Of a stretch of DNA of 64,000 nucleotides, positions 38,493 to 46,617 are shown piece after piece. The DNA is taken from positions 1 to 64,000 of the forward strand of contig CACZCK010000007.1 in the NCBI GenBank assembly GCA_902779675.1, given 5' to 3'. Under the pieces are notes generated by a model, which saw only the letters and a list, made by a program, of their open reading frames with translations, made no database searches and was not told where the DNA came from. The translations under genes were made by a program, and so were the position numbers. Position 1 is the first letter of the stretch. Each line of letters opens with the position of its first letter. The stretch comes from an uncultured Coriobacteriaceae bacterium (GTDB taxonomy: Bacteria > Actinomycetota > Coriobacteriia > Coriobacteriales > Atopobiaceae).

Positions 38493-38966
38493 CTACTCCT
38501 CGGCGGCGGCCAGCTTCTGGGTCTTCTGGATCTCGTCAATCATGTCGATGCGCACCTGGTGACGGCCCCCCTCGTACTCGGCGCCGAGCCAGGCGTCCAC
38601 GATGTCCTTGGCGGTCTCCACGCCAATGACGCGGGCGCCAAAAGCCACGATGTTGGTGTTGTTGTGCTGGCGGGAGAGGCGTGCGGAGTAGGGCTCGGAG
38701 CATACCACGGCGCGAATGCCCTCGACCTTGTTGGCGGAGAGCGAGATGCCCACGCCGGTGCCGCAGATCAGGATGCCACCGTCGACCTCGCCGTCGGCGA
38801 CCATGCGGGCCACCTTGTAGCCGCTGATGGGATAGTTGAAGCGGTCGGTGCTGTCGGTGCCGACGTTGATGACCTCAATGCCCTTCTCCTGGACGTAGGC
38901 CATGATCTCGTTCTTCATGTCGACGGCGGTGTGGTCGTTGCCGATAGCGAGCTTCTTGAATGCCAT
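38493..38966 (-). CDS. rpiB: Ribose-5-phosphate isomerase B
   Basis: 157 residues, normal for RpiB/LacAB. IGNDHTAVDMKNEI, CGTGVGISLSANKVEGIRA with its catalytic Cys, and NNTNIVAFGARVIG are diagnostic. It interconverts ribose-5-P and ribulose-5-P, or allose-6-P and allulose-6-P in the alternative pathway. The gene follows the epimerase gene by 81 nt in the same direction. LacI-like operators lie in the promoter region, so it is likely sugar-controlled. Confidence 0.9.
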   Translation of the reverse strand: MAFKKLAIGNDHTAVDMKNEIMAYVQEKGIEVINVGTDSTDRFNYPISGYKVARMVADGEVDGGILICGTGVGISLSANKVEGIRAVVCSEPYSARLSRQHNNTNIVAFGARVIGVETAKDIVDAWLGAEYEGGRHQVRIDMIDEIQKTQKLAAAEE

Positions 38967-39047
38967 GGTGGGTTCCTTTCCCTTTGGTACGAGCCTTTTT
39001 GATTATACGTTGCCAGCCTTGATCGGGTTGTGGGAGCTGGGAAGGGT

Positions 39048-39719
39048 CTAGAGTGCGCGGAGCTTGTCCATGCTCTCCTGGTAGGGGCCATGGCCAAAGA
39101 GGCCAGCGGTGCCCAGGACAAAGCCCTTGACGCCCATCTGGGACGCCTCGGCGATGTGCTCGGGGCTGCAGTTGCCGTCCACGATGACCTCGTAGTTGTT
39201 GCCATTCTTGTGGCTGGCCTCGACGAGCTGCTCGATCTTGGGGTTGACGAAGTCGAGCCACTTCTGGCCGGCAAAACCAGGGTTGACGGTCATGACCAGC
39301 ACGTAGTCGCACAGAGGCAGGATCGGCTCGACGGCGGCAAAGCTGGTGCCTGGGTTGATGGCGATACCCGCCTTGACGCCGAGCGCACGGATGGCTGCGA
39401 GCGTGCGGGCCACGTGCACGTCGGCCTCGGGATGGACGTAGATGACCTTGGCGCCAGCCTTGGCAAACTTCTCCACGTAGCGGCCCGGATCCATGGCCAT
39501 CATGTGCACGTCGCAGGGGATGCCGGCGTTGGCGCAGAGCCACTCGATGTCCTGCAGGCCCATGCCGTAGTTGGGGACGTAGGTGCCGTCCATGAGGTCG
39601 AGGTGCAGGCCGTCGGCGCCCGATGCCACGAGTGCGGCGGTGTCGTCCGCGAGGTGGCCGAAGTCGGCGCACATCATGGAGGGGAGGAGGAGCTTGTCGG
39701 TCGTGGCGGTGGCGCTCAT
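39048..39719 (-). CDS. Ribulose-phosphate 3-epimerase / allulose-6-phosphate epimerase family
   Basis: 223 residues, a TIM barrel. LPSMMCADFGHL, HLDLMDGTYVPN, CDVHMMAMDP and VMTVNPGFAGQKW carry the metal ligands (His, Asp, His, Asp) of the Rpe/AlsE family. Paired with rpiB under a shared LacI-type region, it may serve allose or another pentose/hexose-phosphate route rather than housekeeping Rpe. That choice is inference. Confidence 0.88.
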   Translation of the reverse strand: MSATATTDKLLLPSMMCADFGHLADDTAALVASGADGLHLDLMDGTYVPNYGMGLQDIEWLCANAGIPCDVHMMAMDPGRYVEKFAKAGAKVIYVHPEADVHVARTLAAIRALGVKAGIAINPGTSFAAVEPILPLCDYVLVMTVNPGFAGQKWLDFVNPKIEQLVEASHKNGNNYEVIVDGNCSPEHIAEASQMGVKGFVLGTAGLFGHGPYQESMDKLRAL

Positions 39720-39964
39720 GGGGAACCTTTCTTTCGTGTCAGTGTGTAACCGTTTAACTGAGGACATAGTAGCGTGGTCTGGCGTGTTAATTAACCGATT
39801 ACGTAACCCTTCACAATCTGAACATAATCGGTTAACTAGCGAGATGTGCTGGATGCAGGTGGCATTTTTGCTACCTGCGGTTTTACGCATCATTTGTCGC
39901 AAAGACTGAGTGATAAACGATTACGTGGTACAGTTAAGCCATCAACTCGACGACAGGACTTCTC
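39720..39964. promoter_or_regulatory. Divergent promoter region with four LacI-like operators
   Basis: Similar sites of the form TAA(A/C)CG-TTA lie at 39746-39758, 39792-39803, 39834-39846 and 39913-39925, between the epimerase-rpiB operon and the divergent lacI-type gene. Each has the central CG of LacI/GalR operators. The last is near the regulator start, suggesting autoregulation. Confidence 0.7.
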
Positions 39965-40987
39965 ATGGCAAAGCGCACCGTATCGATCTATGACATCGCC
40001 AAGCTGGCCGGCGTGAGCACGGCCACCGTCTCCAACGTGCTCAACAACAAGGGCAGCTACTCCGAAAAGACGCGCGACCTGGTGATGCGCATCGCGCGCG
40101 AGCAGGGCTATGTGGCCAACTTTGCCGCCAAGAGCCTGCGCGAGGCGTCCACCAAGACCATTGCCCTGCTCACGCCCGACGTGAGCAACGACTTCTTCTC
40201 GACGCTGGTGCTCAAGGCAGAGGGGCTGCTGCGCGCCGCCGGCTACACGTCCTACATCTGCAACACCGCCAACGACGACGAGCGCGAGGCAGAGTACCTG
40301 CGCAGCCTGATTTCCAAGCAGGTCGACGGCATCGTGCTCATTGGCGGCGTCACGCGCGACCGCATCCAGCTGCCGGTCGACGTGCCCGTGGTGCACATCG
40401 ACCACATGGGCGCGCTGGGCATGAGCCGCGAGGTGTACGTGGGCAACGACATGCCTCAGGTGAGCTACGACATGACGGCCGCGCTCTTTGCGCATGGATG
40501 CGAGCATGTCGCCTTGGTGAGCGTCTCGGCGTCGCTGTACCGCACGGCCGAGCACGATCAGGCAGCTGGCTACTACCGCTACCTCGAGGAGCAGGGCATC
40601 CGTCTGGACAAGAACCTGGTGCTGGAGGGCCCACACCGGCAGACGAGCCTCATCGAGGCAGCGCAGCTCGTCGACGAGTGCCTCGATGCGGGCTATGCCT
40701 TCGACGGTGTGGTCGCGCTGGGCGACCGCGTGGCATTGGGCGTGGTCAATGCGCTTAAGGCGCGCGGCGTGACTGTGGGGCGCGACGTGCGGGTGATCGG
40801 CATGGACGACTCCATCTACTCGCGCATCTCGAGCCCGGCCATCAGCACCGTGCGCCGCAACACGGGCCAGATGGCCGAGCGCGGTGTGGAGGCTCTGCTC
40901 GCGATGCTGCAGGGCAACGTCCCCGCGCAAAAGAGCATCGTGGTCCCGCACGAGGTCATCGAACGCGCCACCACCCTCGGCGAGTAA
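39965..40987 (+). CDS. LacI/GalR-family transcriptional regulator
   Basis: 340 residues. The N-terminal HTH is VSIYDIAKLAGVSTATVSNVLNNKG with the hinge FAAKSLRE. The periplasmic-binding-like effector domain (about 60-340) contains GDRVALGVVNALKARG and VIGMDDSIYSRISSP. It is divergent from the epimerase-rpiB operon. Matching operators recur before the GH1 gene at 43685, so it probably controls that gene too. The effector is likely a sugar phosphate, not identified. Confidence 0.93.
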   Translation: MAKRTVSIYDIAKLAGVSTATVSNVLNNKGSYSEKTRDLVMRIAREQGYVANFAAKSLREASTKTIALLTPDVSNDFFSTLVLKAEGLLRAAGYTSYICNTANDDEREAEYLRSLISKQVDGIVLIGGVTRDRIQLPVDVPVVHIDHMGALGMSREVYVGNDMPQVSYDMTAALFAHGCEHVALVSVSASLYRTAEHDQAAGYYRYLEEQGIRLDKNLVLEGPHRQTSLIEAAQLVDECLDAGYAFDGVVALGDRVALGVVNALKARGVTVGRDVRVIGMDDSIYSRISSPAISTVRRNTGQMAERGVEALLAMLQGNVPAQKSIVVPHEVIERATTLGE

Positions 40988-41009
40988 CCCTCCTCAACCG
41001 AACGTTGGT

Positions 41010-41064
41010 CATCGGGGACGGTTGCCCCTGTCCGAAAGTTGGACAAGGGGAACCGTCCCCGATG
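41010..41064. terminator. Long hairpin between convergent genes
   Basis: 41010-41033 pairs with 41041-41064 (22 of 24 positions, loop GAAAGTT). Its right half recurs at 29673. Confidence 0.75.
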
Positions 41065-41084
41065 TCTGAATTGCGGGTTGGGCT

Positions 41085-42128
41085 TTACTTCAGGCCTTCG
41101 GTGGCCTCCTCGAGGATACGCAGCTGAGCGATGGTCTCCTCGGGCTTCACCAGAACGGGGGCACCGTTGGCCACCGTCTCGTAGAGGGCCTCGTAGAAGC
41201 CGCTGTAGGTGCTGCGCACGGTCTCCACGCGCTCCTGGTGCATGATGCCGTCCTCGTCGTAGTAGCGCAGGGTGCCCCACTGCTCGGGGGCGTCCAGGCC
41301 AAAGTCGGGATGGCCGGCAGGCAGGTAGAACTTCTTGAGGTCGCGTTCCTGCTGGTCCTTCTCCACCTTGATAAAGGTGCCGCGGGTGCCGTAGACCTCG
41401 AAGCTCGGGCGCTGGATGGCCGCATGGTAGTTGGACGCCGCGGTGGCCTTGATGCCCAGCTCGTCGTAATACAGGTCAAAGTCGTAGAAAGTCTCGGGAT
41501 GGCCCTCGCCAAACAGCTGGCGGGTCTCGGTGTGCCAGCGGTCGGGCACGCCAAACCAGCTGATGAGCTGGTCGACGCTGTGGCAGGCATGGCCGTAGCA
41601 GATGCCCACCAGGCGGTCGAAGGTGCCTTCCTGGGCATAGCGCAGGTACTCCTCGCGCCAGTAGTCGTAGTGAGTCACGACCTCGAAGACCTTTCCCAGC
41701 TTGCCCGACTCCATGACCTTCTTGGCGGTCAGCAGGTCGGAGTCGAAGCGTCGGTTCTGGTAGCACTGGACCGTGACGCCCTTAGCCTCTGCCAGGGCAA
41801 AGAGCTCCTCGGCCTCGGCGACGGTGCCCACGAAGGCCTTGTCGCAGACCACATGCTTGCCAGCTTCGAGGGCCGCCTTGGTCAGGGAGTAGTGAGTGAA
41901 GTGCGGGGTAGAGATCTCGACGACGTCGATCTCGGGGTCGGCGAGCATTGCTGCCATGTCGGTGGTGTACTCGACGCCGGGAATCTGGGGCCAAGGGCCT
42001 CCAAGGTGCCGGGCCTGGATGGTCTTGATGCGGAACTTCTCGGGCAGCGCCAGGGAGAACGGCGCATGATAGCGGTTGGATCCCTTGCCGTTGCCGATGA
42101 AGCCAATGTTCAAGATGCGGTCTGCCAT
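41085..42128 (-). CDS. Gfo/Idh/MocA-family oxidoreductase
   Basis: 347 residues. The Rossmann start is LNIGFIGNGKGSNRYHAPF, and the conserved VVCDKAFVGTVAEAEEL corresponds to the usual EKP motif with DKA instead (the catalytic Lys is kept). These enzymes oxidise or reduce sugars, inositols or sugar acids with NAD(P). The ATG at 42128 is used; the frame upstream is not family-like. It is divergent from a second family member. Confidence 0.87.
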   Translation of the reverse strand: MADRILNIGFIGNGKGSNRYHAPFSLALPEKFRIKTIQARHLGGPWPQIPGVEYTTDMAAMLADPEIDVVEISTPHFTHYSLTKAALEAGKHVVCDKAFVGTVAEAEELFALAEAKGVTVQCYQNRRFDSDLLTAKKVMESGKLGKVFEVVTHYDYWREEYLRYAQEGTFDRLVGICYGHACHSVDQLISWFGVPDRWHTETRQLFGEGHPETFYDFDLYYDELGIKATAASNYHAAIQRPSFEVYGTRGTFIKVEKDQQERDLKKFYLPAGHPDFGLDAPEQWGTLRYYDEDGIMHQERVETVRSTYSGFYEALYETVANGAPVLVKPEETIAQLRILEEATEGLK

Positions 42129-42289
42129 GCGCTGCTCCTGTTCCTTGATGATGTGCTTGTAGCTATAAAGTACATGAGGCAGCTTGGCTGGCAAGCCGTG
42201 ATCGCTCGGATTGGATGCGAGTTTCGGATCAAGCGGGCGTCGGGCGTCGTGAAGCGAAAAGGGGTTCCGCTTTGCCACCAACTGTCGCC

Positions 42290-42317
42290 GACTCAAAGGG
42301 GATGCTCCCTTTGAGTC
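42290..42317. repeat. 11-bp hairpin in the divergent region of two dehydrogenase genes
   Basis: GACTCAAAGGG (42290-42300) pairs with CCCTTTGAGTC (42307-42317). An operator or a terminator is possible. Confidence 0.5.
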
Positions 42318-42464
42318 AGCGGGTCGTTGCAACTGTGTTCCAGCAAGTCATGTCTGTGAGGCTCGATTCTGGGACTTTGTTTCCCGTGTGTCTGATGGGG
42401 ATGGCACATGGGTCGTAGATTGCGCGACAATGCGGTTGTCGCAAACCAAAGAAAGGGGTACGCC

Positions 42465-43451
42465 ATGAAGGTCGGAATCGTCGGTACTGGTGCCATCGTA
42501 CGCTGGGTCGCTCCCAACATGAAGGGCTGGGGCATCGAGGTGACCGCAATCGCCGGCACTCCCAACTCCATGGATGAGGTCAACGAGCTGGCCGACGAGT
42601 ACGGCGCGGCTGGCCGCTACAGCGACTATCACGATCTGATGGCCGATCCCAACGTGGACACCGTCTACGTGGCCGTGCCCAACTTCCTGCACTATGCCGT
42701 GAGCGAGGCGGCGCTGCGTGCCGGCAAGGACGTGGTGTGCGAGAAGCCGCTGGCCTCCAACTACAAGGAGGCCCAGAAGCTGGCCGACATCGCCCACGAG
42801 GAGGGCCGCTACCTGTGGGAGGCTGTCGTGACCACGCGCCAGCCCAACTTCAAGCTGATACGCGACGAGCTGCTGCCCAGGATCGGCACGGTCAAGCAGG
42901 CCTTTGTCAACTACAGCCAGTACTCCAGCCGCTATGACGCCTTCCGCGCCGGCGAGGTCCTGCCCGCGTTTGACCCGGCCAAGTCGGGCGGCGCCATCAT
43001 GGACCTGGGCCTGTACACCCTCACCTACACCATCGGCCTGTTCGGCGAGCCCAAGAGCGCCACGTACCTGCCCAACATCGAGCGCGGCATCGACACCAGC
43101 GGCATCGCGATACTGGAGTACGACGGCTTCCATGCCGTGAACATCTGCTCCAAGGACTGCGGCGCGCCGTGCGTGTGCCAGCTCCAGGGCACCGACGGCT
43201 ACATCGTGAGCAACTCGCAGCCCAACAGCTGCGGTGCCATCACCCTGCACCTCAACGACGGTACCGAGGAGCACTACGATCTCTCGCTGCCCGTCATGTG
43301 GGAGGGCGAGTTCCGCGAGTTCCTGCGCCAGCAGAACGAGGGCGACCTGGAGGAGTGCTACCGCCAGCTCGACGAGTCCCTGGTGGTGAGCCGCGTGCAG
43401 AACACCATCCGCTACGAGAGCGGCGTGGTCTTCCCGGCCGACGAGGCATAG
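42465..43451 (+). CDS. Gfo/Idh/MocA-family oxidoreductase
   Basis: 328 residues from the ATG at 42465 (AAAGGGG upstream). MKVGIVGTGAIVRWVAPNM is the dinucleotide fold, VVCEKPLASNYKEAQKL carries the catalytic Lys, and GGAIMDLGLYTLTY corresponds to the GG.. D.G.H motif, with Leu in place of the His. It probably acts on a sugar or cyclitol feeding the neighbouring phosphate-sugar pathway. Confidence 0.88.
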   Translation: MKVGIVGTGAIVRWVAPNMKGWGIEVTAIAGTPNSMDEVNELADEYGAAGRYSDYHDLMADPNVDTVYVAVPNFLHYAVSEAALRAGKDVVCEKPLASNYKEAQKLADIAHEEGRYLWEAVVTTRQPNFKLIRDELLPRIGTVKQAFVNYSQYSSRYDAFRAGEVLPAFDPAKSGGAIMDLGLYTLTYTIGLFGEPKSATYLPNIERGIDTSGIAILEYDGFHAVNICSKDCGAPCVCQLQGTDGYIVSNSQPNSCGAITLHLNDGTEEHYDLSLPVMWEGEFREFLRQQNEGDLEECYRQLDESLVVSRVQNTIRYESGVVFPADEA

Positions 43452-43483
43452 GGGCGCGCTCCACATCGACGCAAACACGGTCC

Positions 43484-43522
43484 GAGACGGGTCTGGGCAG
43501 GTTGCCTAGACCCGTCTCTCTT
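43484..43522 (+). terminator. Terminator
   Basis: GAGACGGGTCT (43484-43494) pairs with AGACCCGTCTC (43508-43518), followed by a T-rich tail. Confidence 0.75.
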
Positions 43523-43593
43523 GCATGGATGGGCTCCACTTATGGCCTGAGTGACATCGCATGTCCCACTATACATATGTGAAGCTGCGGTGA

Positions 43594-43664
43594 AGCGTTT
43601 ACGTAACCCTGGATCCAGCTATATCCGCCGGCCAATGTGTGGCACTATAACGTAAACGGTTAAC
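43594..43664 (+). promoter_or_regulatory. Two LacI-like operators before GH1
   Basis: AGCGTTTACGTAAC (43594-43607) and CGTAAACGGTTAAC (43651-43664) match the sites flanking the LacI-type gene, and flank the likely promoter. Confidence 0.65.
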
Positions 43665-43684
43665 CAAGATGGGAGGGCGTCACC

Positions 43685-45136
43685 ATGGCATTTCCGAGCA
43701 AGTTTCTGTGGGGTGGGTCGATCAGTGCGGCCCAGGTCGAGGGCGGCTGGAACGAGGGCGGCAAGAGCCCCGTGCAGATCGACTACGCAGGTCCGGATGC
43801 CGGCATCGGCCTGCGTCCCATCTACTATCGGGCGGCCGATGGTAGCAAGGCCGTCATGCAGCAGTTCGACCGCCTGCCCGAGGGTGCCTCGTACGTCCTC
43901 TTCGACGACGTGGACTACACCAATCACGAGGCGAGCGACTTCTACCACCGGTGGCGCGAGGACCTCGACCTCTTTGCCGAGATGGGCTTTACCACGTTCA
44001 ATACCACGGTCAGCTGGGCGCGCATCTACCCGAACGGCGTGGCGGGTGGCGTCAACGCCGAGGGCGTGGAGTTCTACCATCAGGTCTTTGCCTACGCGCG
44101 CGAGCTGGGCATGGACCCGGTCATCACCCTCTACAAGTACGACGAGCCCACCTACATCGAGCTCACCTACGGTGGCTGGGAGAACCGCGCGGTCATCGAC
44201 GAGTTCGTGGCCTTTGCCACCACCTGCTTCACCGAATACCGCGGCCTCATCGACAAATGGCTCACGTTCAACGAGATCAACGTGCTCACGCACTTCCGTG
44301 ACACCCCCGAGAACTACGTCAAGATCCACAACCAGATGGTGGCGTCTGCGCGTTCGGTGCTCGCCGCGCACGAGATCGATCCCGATATCAGTGTGGGCTG
44401 CATGATCGCGGGCATGTGCATCTATCCGCTCACCTGCGACCCGGAGGACGTCTTTGCGGCATACAAGGCGTTCCAGGACGGCTTTGCCTACTGCGCGGAC
44501 ACTATGGTGCGCGGCGCCTACCCCGACTTCGCGTCGCGCGTCTGGGCGGAGAGGGGCGTAGACACCTCGACCTTTGCGCAGGACGCCGACGTGCTTGCCA
44601 AGGGAACGACCGACTTCCTGGCCTTCTCGTACTACAGCTCCAGCGTGGTCACCACGCATGACGTCGAGGCGAGCCTCGCCGGCAACCTCATCTCCAGCGT
44701 CAAGAACCCTTACATCGAGGCCTCGGAGTGGGGCTGGCAGATTGATCCCAAGGGCTACCGCTACTTTGTGAACGTGCTCAACGACCGCTACGACGTGCCG
44801 CTGTTCGACGTAGAGAACGGCCTGGGCGCTCTTGACGAGCTGGTGGTCGAGGACGGGCAGGAGCGCGTGCACGACCCGTATCGCATCGACTACCTGCGTC
44901 GTCACATCCAGAACCTGCGTGCGGCCATCGAAGAGGACGGCGTACGGCTCTTTGGCTACACCACCTGGGGTCCCATCGACCTGGTGGCCTTTACCACCGG
45001 TCAGATGAAGAAGCGCTACGGCTTCATCTACGTGGACCGCAACGACGACGGCACGGGCGACCTGCACCGCGTGCGCAAGGACTCGTTCTGGTGGTACAAG
45101 AAGGCCATCGCCAGCAATGGCCGCGACCTGGACTAG
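43685..45136 (+). CDS. GH1 beta-glucosidase/6-phospho-beta-glucosidase
   Basis: 483 residues. Acid/base E197 in LTFNEIN and nucleophile E377 in VENGLG. The phosphate region is [13 protein letters not shown] longer insert after residue 25 (IDYAGPDAGIGLRPIYYRA..) distinguishes it from the others here. It is probably in the regulon of the LacI-type protein at 39965. GGGAGGGCGTCACC precedes the ATG. Confidence 0.88.
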   Translation: MAFPSKFLWGGSISAAQVEGGWNEGGKSPVQIDYAGPDAGIGLRPIYYRAADGSKAVMQQFDRLPEGASYVLFDDVDYTNHEASDFYHRWREDLDLFAEMGFTTFNTTVSWARIYPNGVAGGVNAEGVEFYHQVFAYARELGMDPVITLYKYDEPTYIELTYGGWENRAVIDEFVAFATTCFTEYRGLIDKWLTFNEINVLTHFRDTPENYVKIHNQMVASARSVLAAHEIDPDISVGCMIAGMCIYPLTCDPEDVFAAYKAFQDGFAYCADTMVRGAYPDFASRVWAERGVDTSTFAQDADVLAKGTTDFLAFSYYSSSVVTTHDVEASLAGNLISSVKNPYIEASEWGWQIDPKGYRYFVNVLNDRYDVPLFDVENGLGALDELVVEDGQERVHDPYRIDYLRRHIQNLRAAIEEDGVRLFGYTTWGPIDLVAFTTGQMKKRYGFIYVDRNDDGTGDLHRVRKDSFWWYKKAIASNGRDLD

Positions 45137-45156
45137 GCTTGCACGACAGTATGGTG

Positions 45157-45212
45157 CAGAAGGGGGTAACCCCCTAGTGTTCGGCTGAACACTAGGGGGT
45201 TACCCCCTTCTG
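45157..45212. terminator. 26-bp perfect hairpin between convergent genes
   Basis: 45157-45182 and 45187-45212 are perfectly complementary with loop GGCT. It lies between the GH1 stop and the GltD-like stop. It is unusually long and has no T tail, so factor-independent termination is uncertain. Confidence 0.8.
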
Positions 45213-45227
45213 TTACGCTCGGCGCTG

Positions 45228-46445
45228 TTACGCGATGCCCATGTAGGAGAGCATGCCTTCCACGGCGATCTTGGTCGCCGCGACGGCGTGCACCACGGTG
45301 TTGGGGCCAGTGACCACGTCGCCTGCGGCAAAGACGCCCGGCACCGTGCACATGCCCTGCTCGTCCACGATCAGCAGGCCGCGGTCGTCGCCCTCGAGGC
45401 CCTCGGTGGTGAGGATGAGCTTGTTCTTGGGCTTCTGCGAGACGGCCACGATCACCGTGTCGCACTCCACCTGGTCAAGCTCTTCCTCATAGCCCGTCAC
45501 GCGGTCGTCCTCGTCGAAGATTGCCGTCTTGAAGACGGGGCCCGTTTCGTTGATCTCGCAGATAGCCTTGCCCTGCATCAGCTCGGCGCCGTCGAGCAGC
45601 GCATACTCCAGCTCGTCGGAGCTGGCGGAGATGTGCTTGCTGCGCGCGTAGAGCGTGACCTCGTTGGCACCCTGGCGGATGGCGGTACGCGCCACGTCCA
45701 TGGCGGTGTTGCCCGCGCCAATGACGGCCACACGCTCGCCGATCTCGGCCGTCTCGGGGCTCATGAGGTAGTCCAGGCCAAAGAGCACGTTGCCGCCAGC
45801 CTCGCCCGAGACGCCCAGCGTCTGGGCGCGCCAGGTGCCGGTGCCCACGAAGACCGTGTCGTAGCCATCGCGGAAGAGGTCGGGGATGGTGAGCGACGAC
45901 CCGATGGCGGTGTTGTGGCGGATCCTGACGCCGAGGGTCTCCAGGATCTCTTGGTAGCGGTCGAGCACGCGCTTGGGCAGACGGTACTCGGGAATGCCGT
46001 AGCGCATGACACCGCCGAGGCGCGGGTTCTGGTCGAAGATCGTGACGGCCACACCCATCTGCGCAAGCCTCATGGCTGCGACGATGCCGGCCGGGCCGCC
46101 GCCGATGACGGCAGCGCGCTTGCCGGTGGGCTCGGGCTTCTCGAAGCGTGCGCGCTCGAGATAGGTGCTCGACACGTAGTTTTCGATGGCCGAGAAGTGG
46201 ATGGGCGTGCCCTTGCGGCCGCGCACGCAGTGGCCCTCGCACTGGGCGCCGTGGTTGCAGATGAGCGAGCAGACGGCGCTCATGGGGTTGTTCTGGAAGA
46301 GCACGGCACCGGCCTCGTCCATCCTGCGCTCGCGGAACATCTGGATGACCAGTGGGATTGCCGTTCCCACGGGGCAGCCCTTCTGGCAAAGGGGCTTCTT
46401 GCAGTTGAGGCAGCGCTCTGCCTCCTCGACGATGTGCAGTGCCAT
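45228..46445 (-). CDS. GltD-like NAD(P)-dependent Fe-S oxidoreductase
   Basis: 405 residues, the size of glutamate-synthase small subunit-like enzymes. Cys motifs at the N-terminus (CLNCKKPLCQKGCPVG and CSLICNHGAQCEGHCVRG) bind two 4Fe-4S clusters. An FAD site (VIGGGPAGIVAAMRL) and an NADPH site (VIGAGNTAMDVARTA) follow. No GltB partner is adjacent, so it may be an NfnB/SudA-type electron-transfer protein or stand-alone GltA-like enzyme. Short for the family by about 50 residues. Confidence 0.88.
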   Translation of the reverse strand: MALHIVEEAERCLNCKKPLCQKGCPVGTAIPLVIQMFRERRMDEAGAVLFQNNPMSAVCSLICNHGAQCEGHCVRGRKGTPIHFSAIENYVSSTYLERARFEKPEPTGKRAAVIGGGPAGIVAAMRLAQMGVAVTIFDQNPRLGGVMRYGIPEYRLPKRVLDRYQEILETLGVRIRHNTAIGSSLTIPDLFRDGYDTVFVGTGTWRAQTLGVSGEAGGNVLFGLDYLMSPETAEIGERVAVIGAGNTAMDVARTAIRQGANEVTLYARSKHISASSDELEYALLDGAELMQGKAICEINETGPVFKTAIFDEDDRVTGYEEELDQVECDTVIVAVSQKPKNKLILTTEGLEGDDRGLLIVDEQGMCTVPGVFAAGDVVTGPNTVVHAVAATKIAVEGMLSYMGIA

Positions 46446-46617
46446 GGTCCTCTCCCATCCCTTTCCTGCCTGTTGTCGCTATTCACACAATACACGGTGG
46501 ACGGCGGCGGTAGTTTGCCGTTTTGGCAAGGTGGCATGCGGTTTCGACATGCTCGGCCTGTGCTCCCAGCTCATTGAAACAAAGTTTCGGAGAGGTCGGC
46601 AGAGGGTCTGGGATGCG

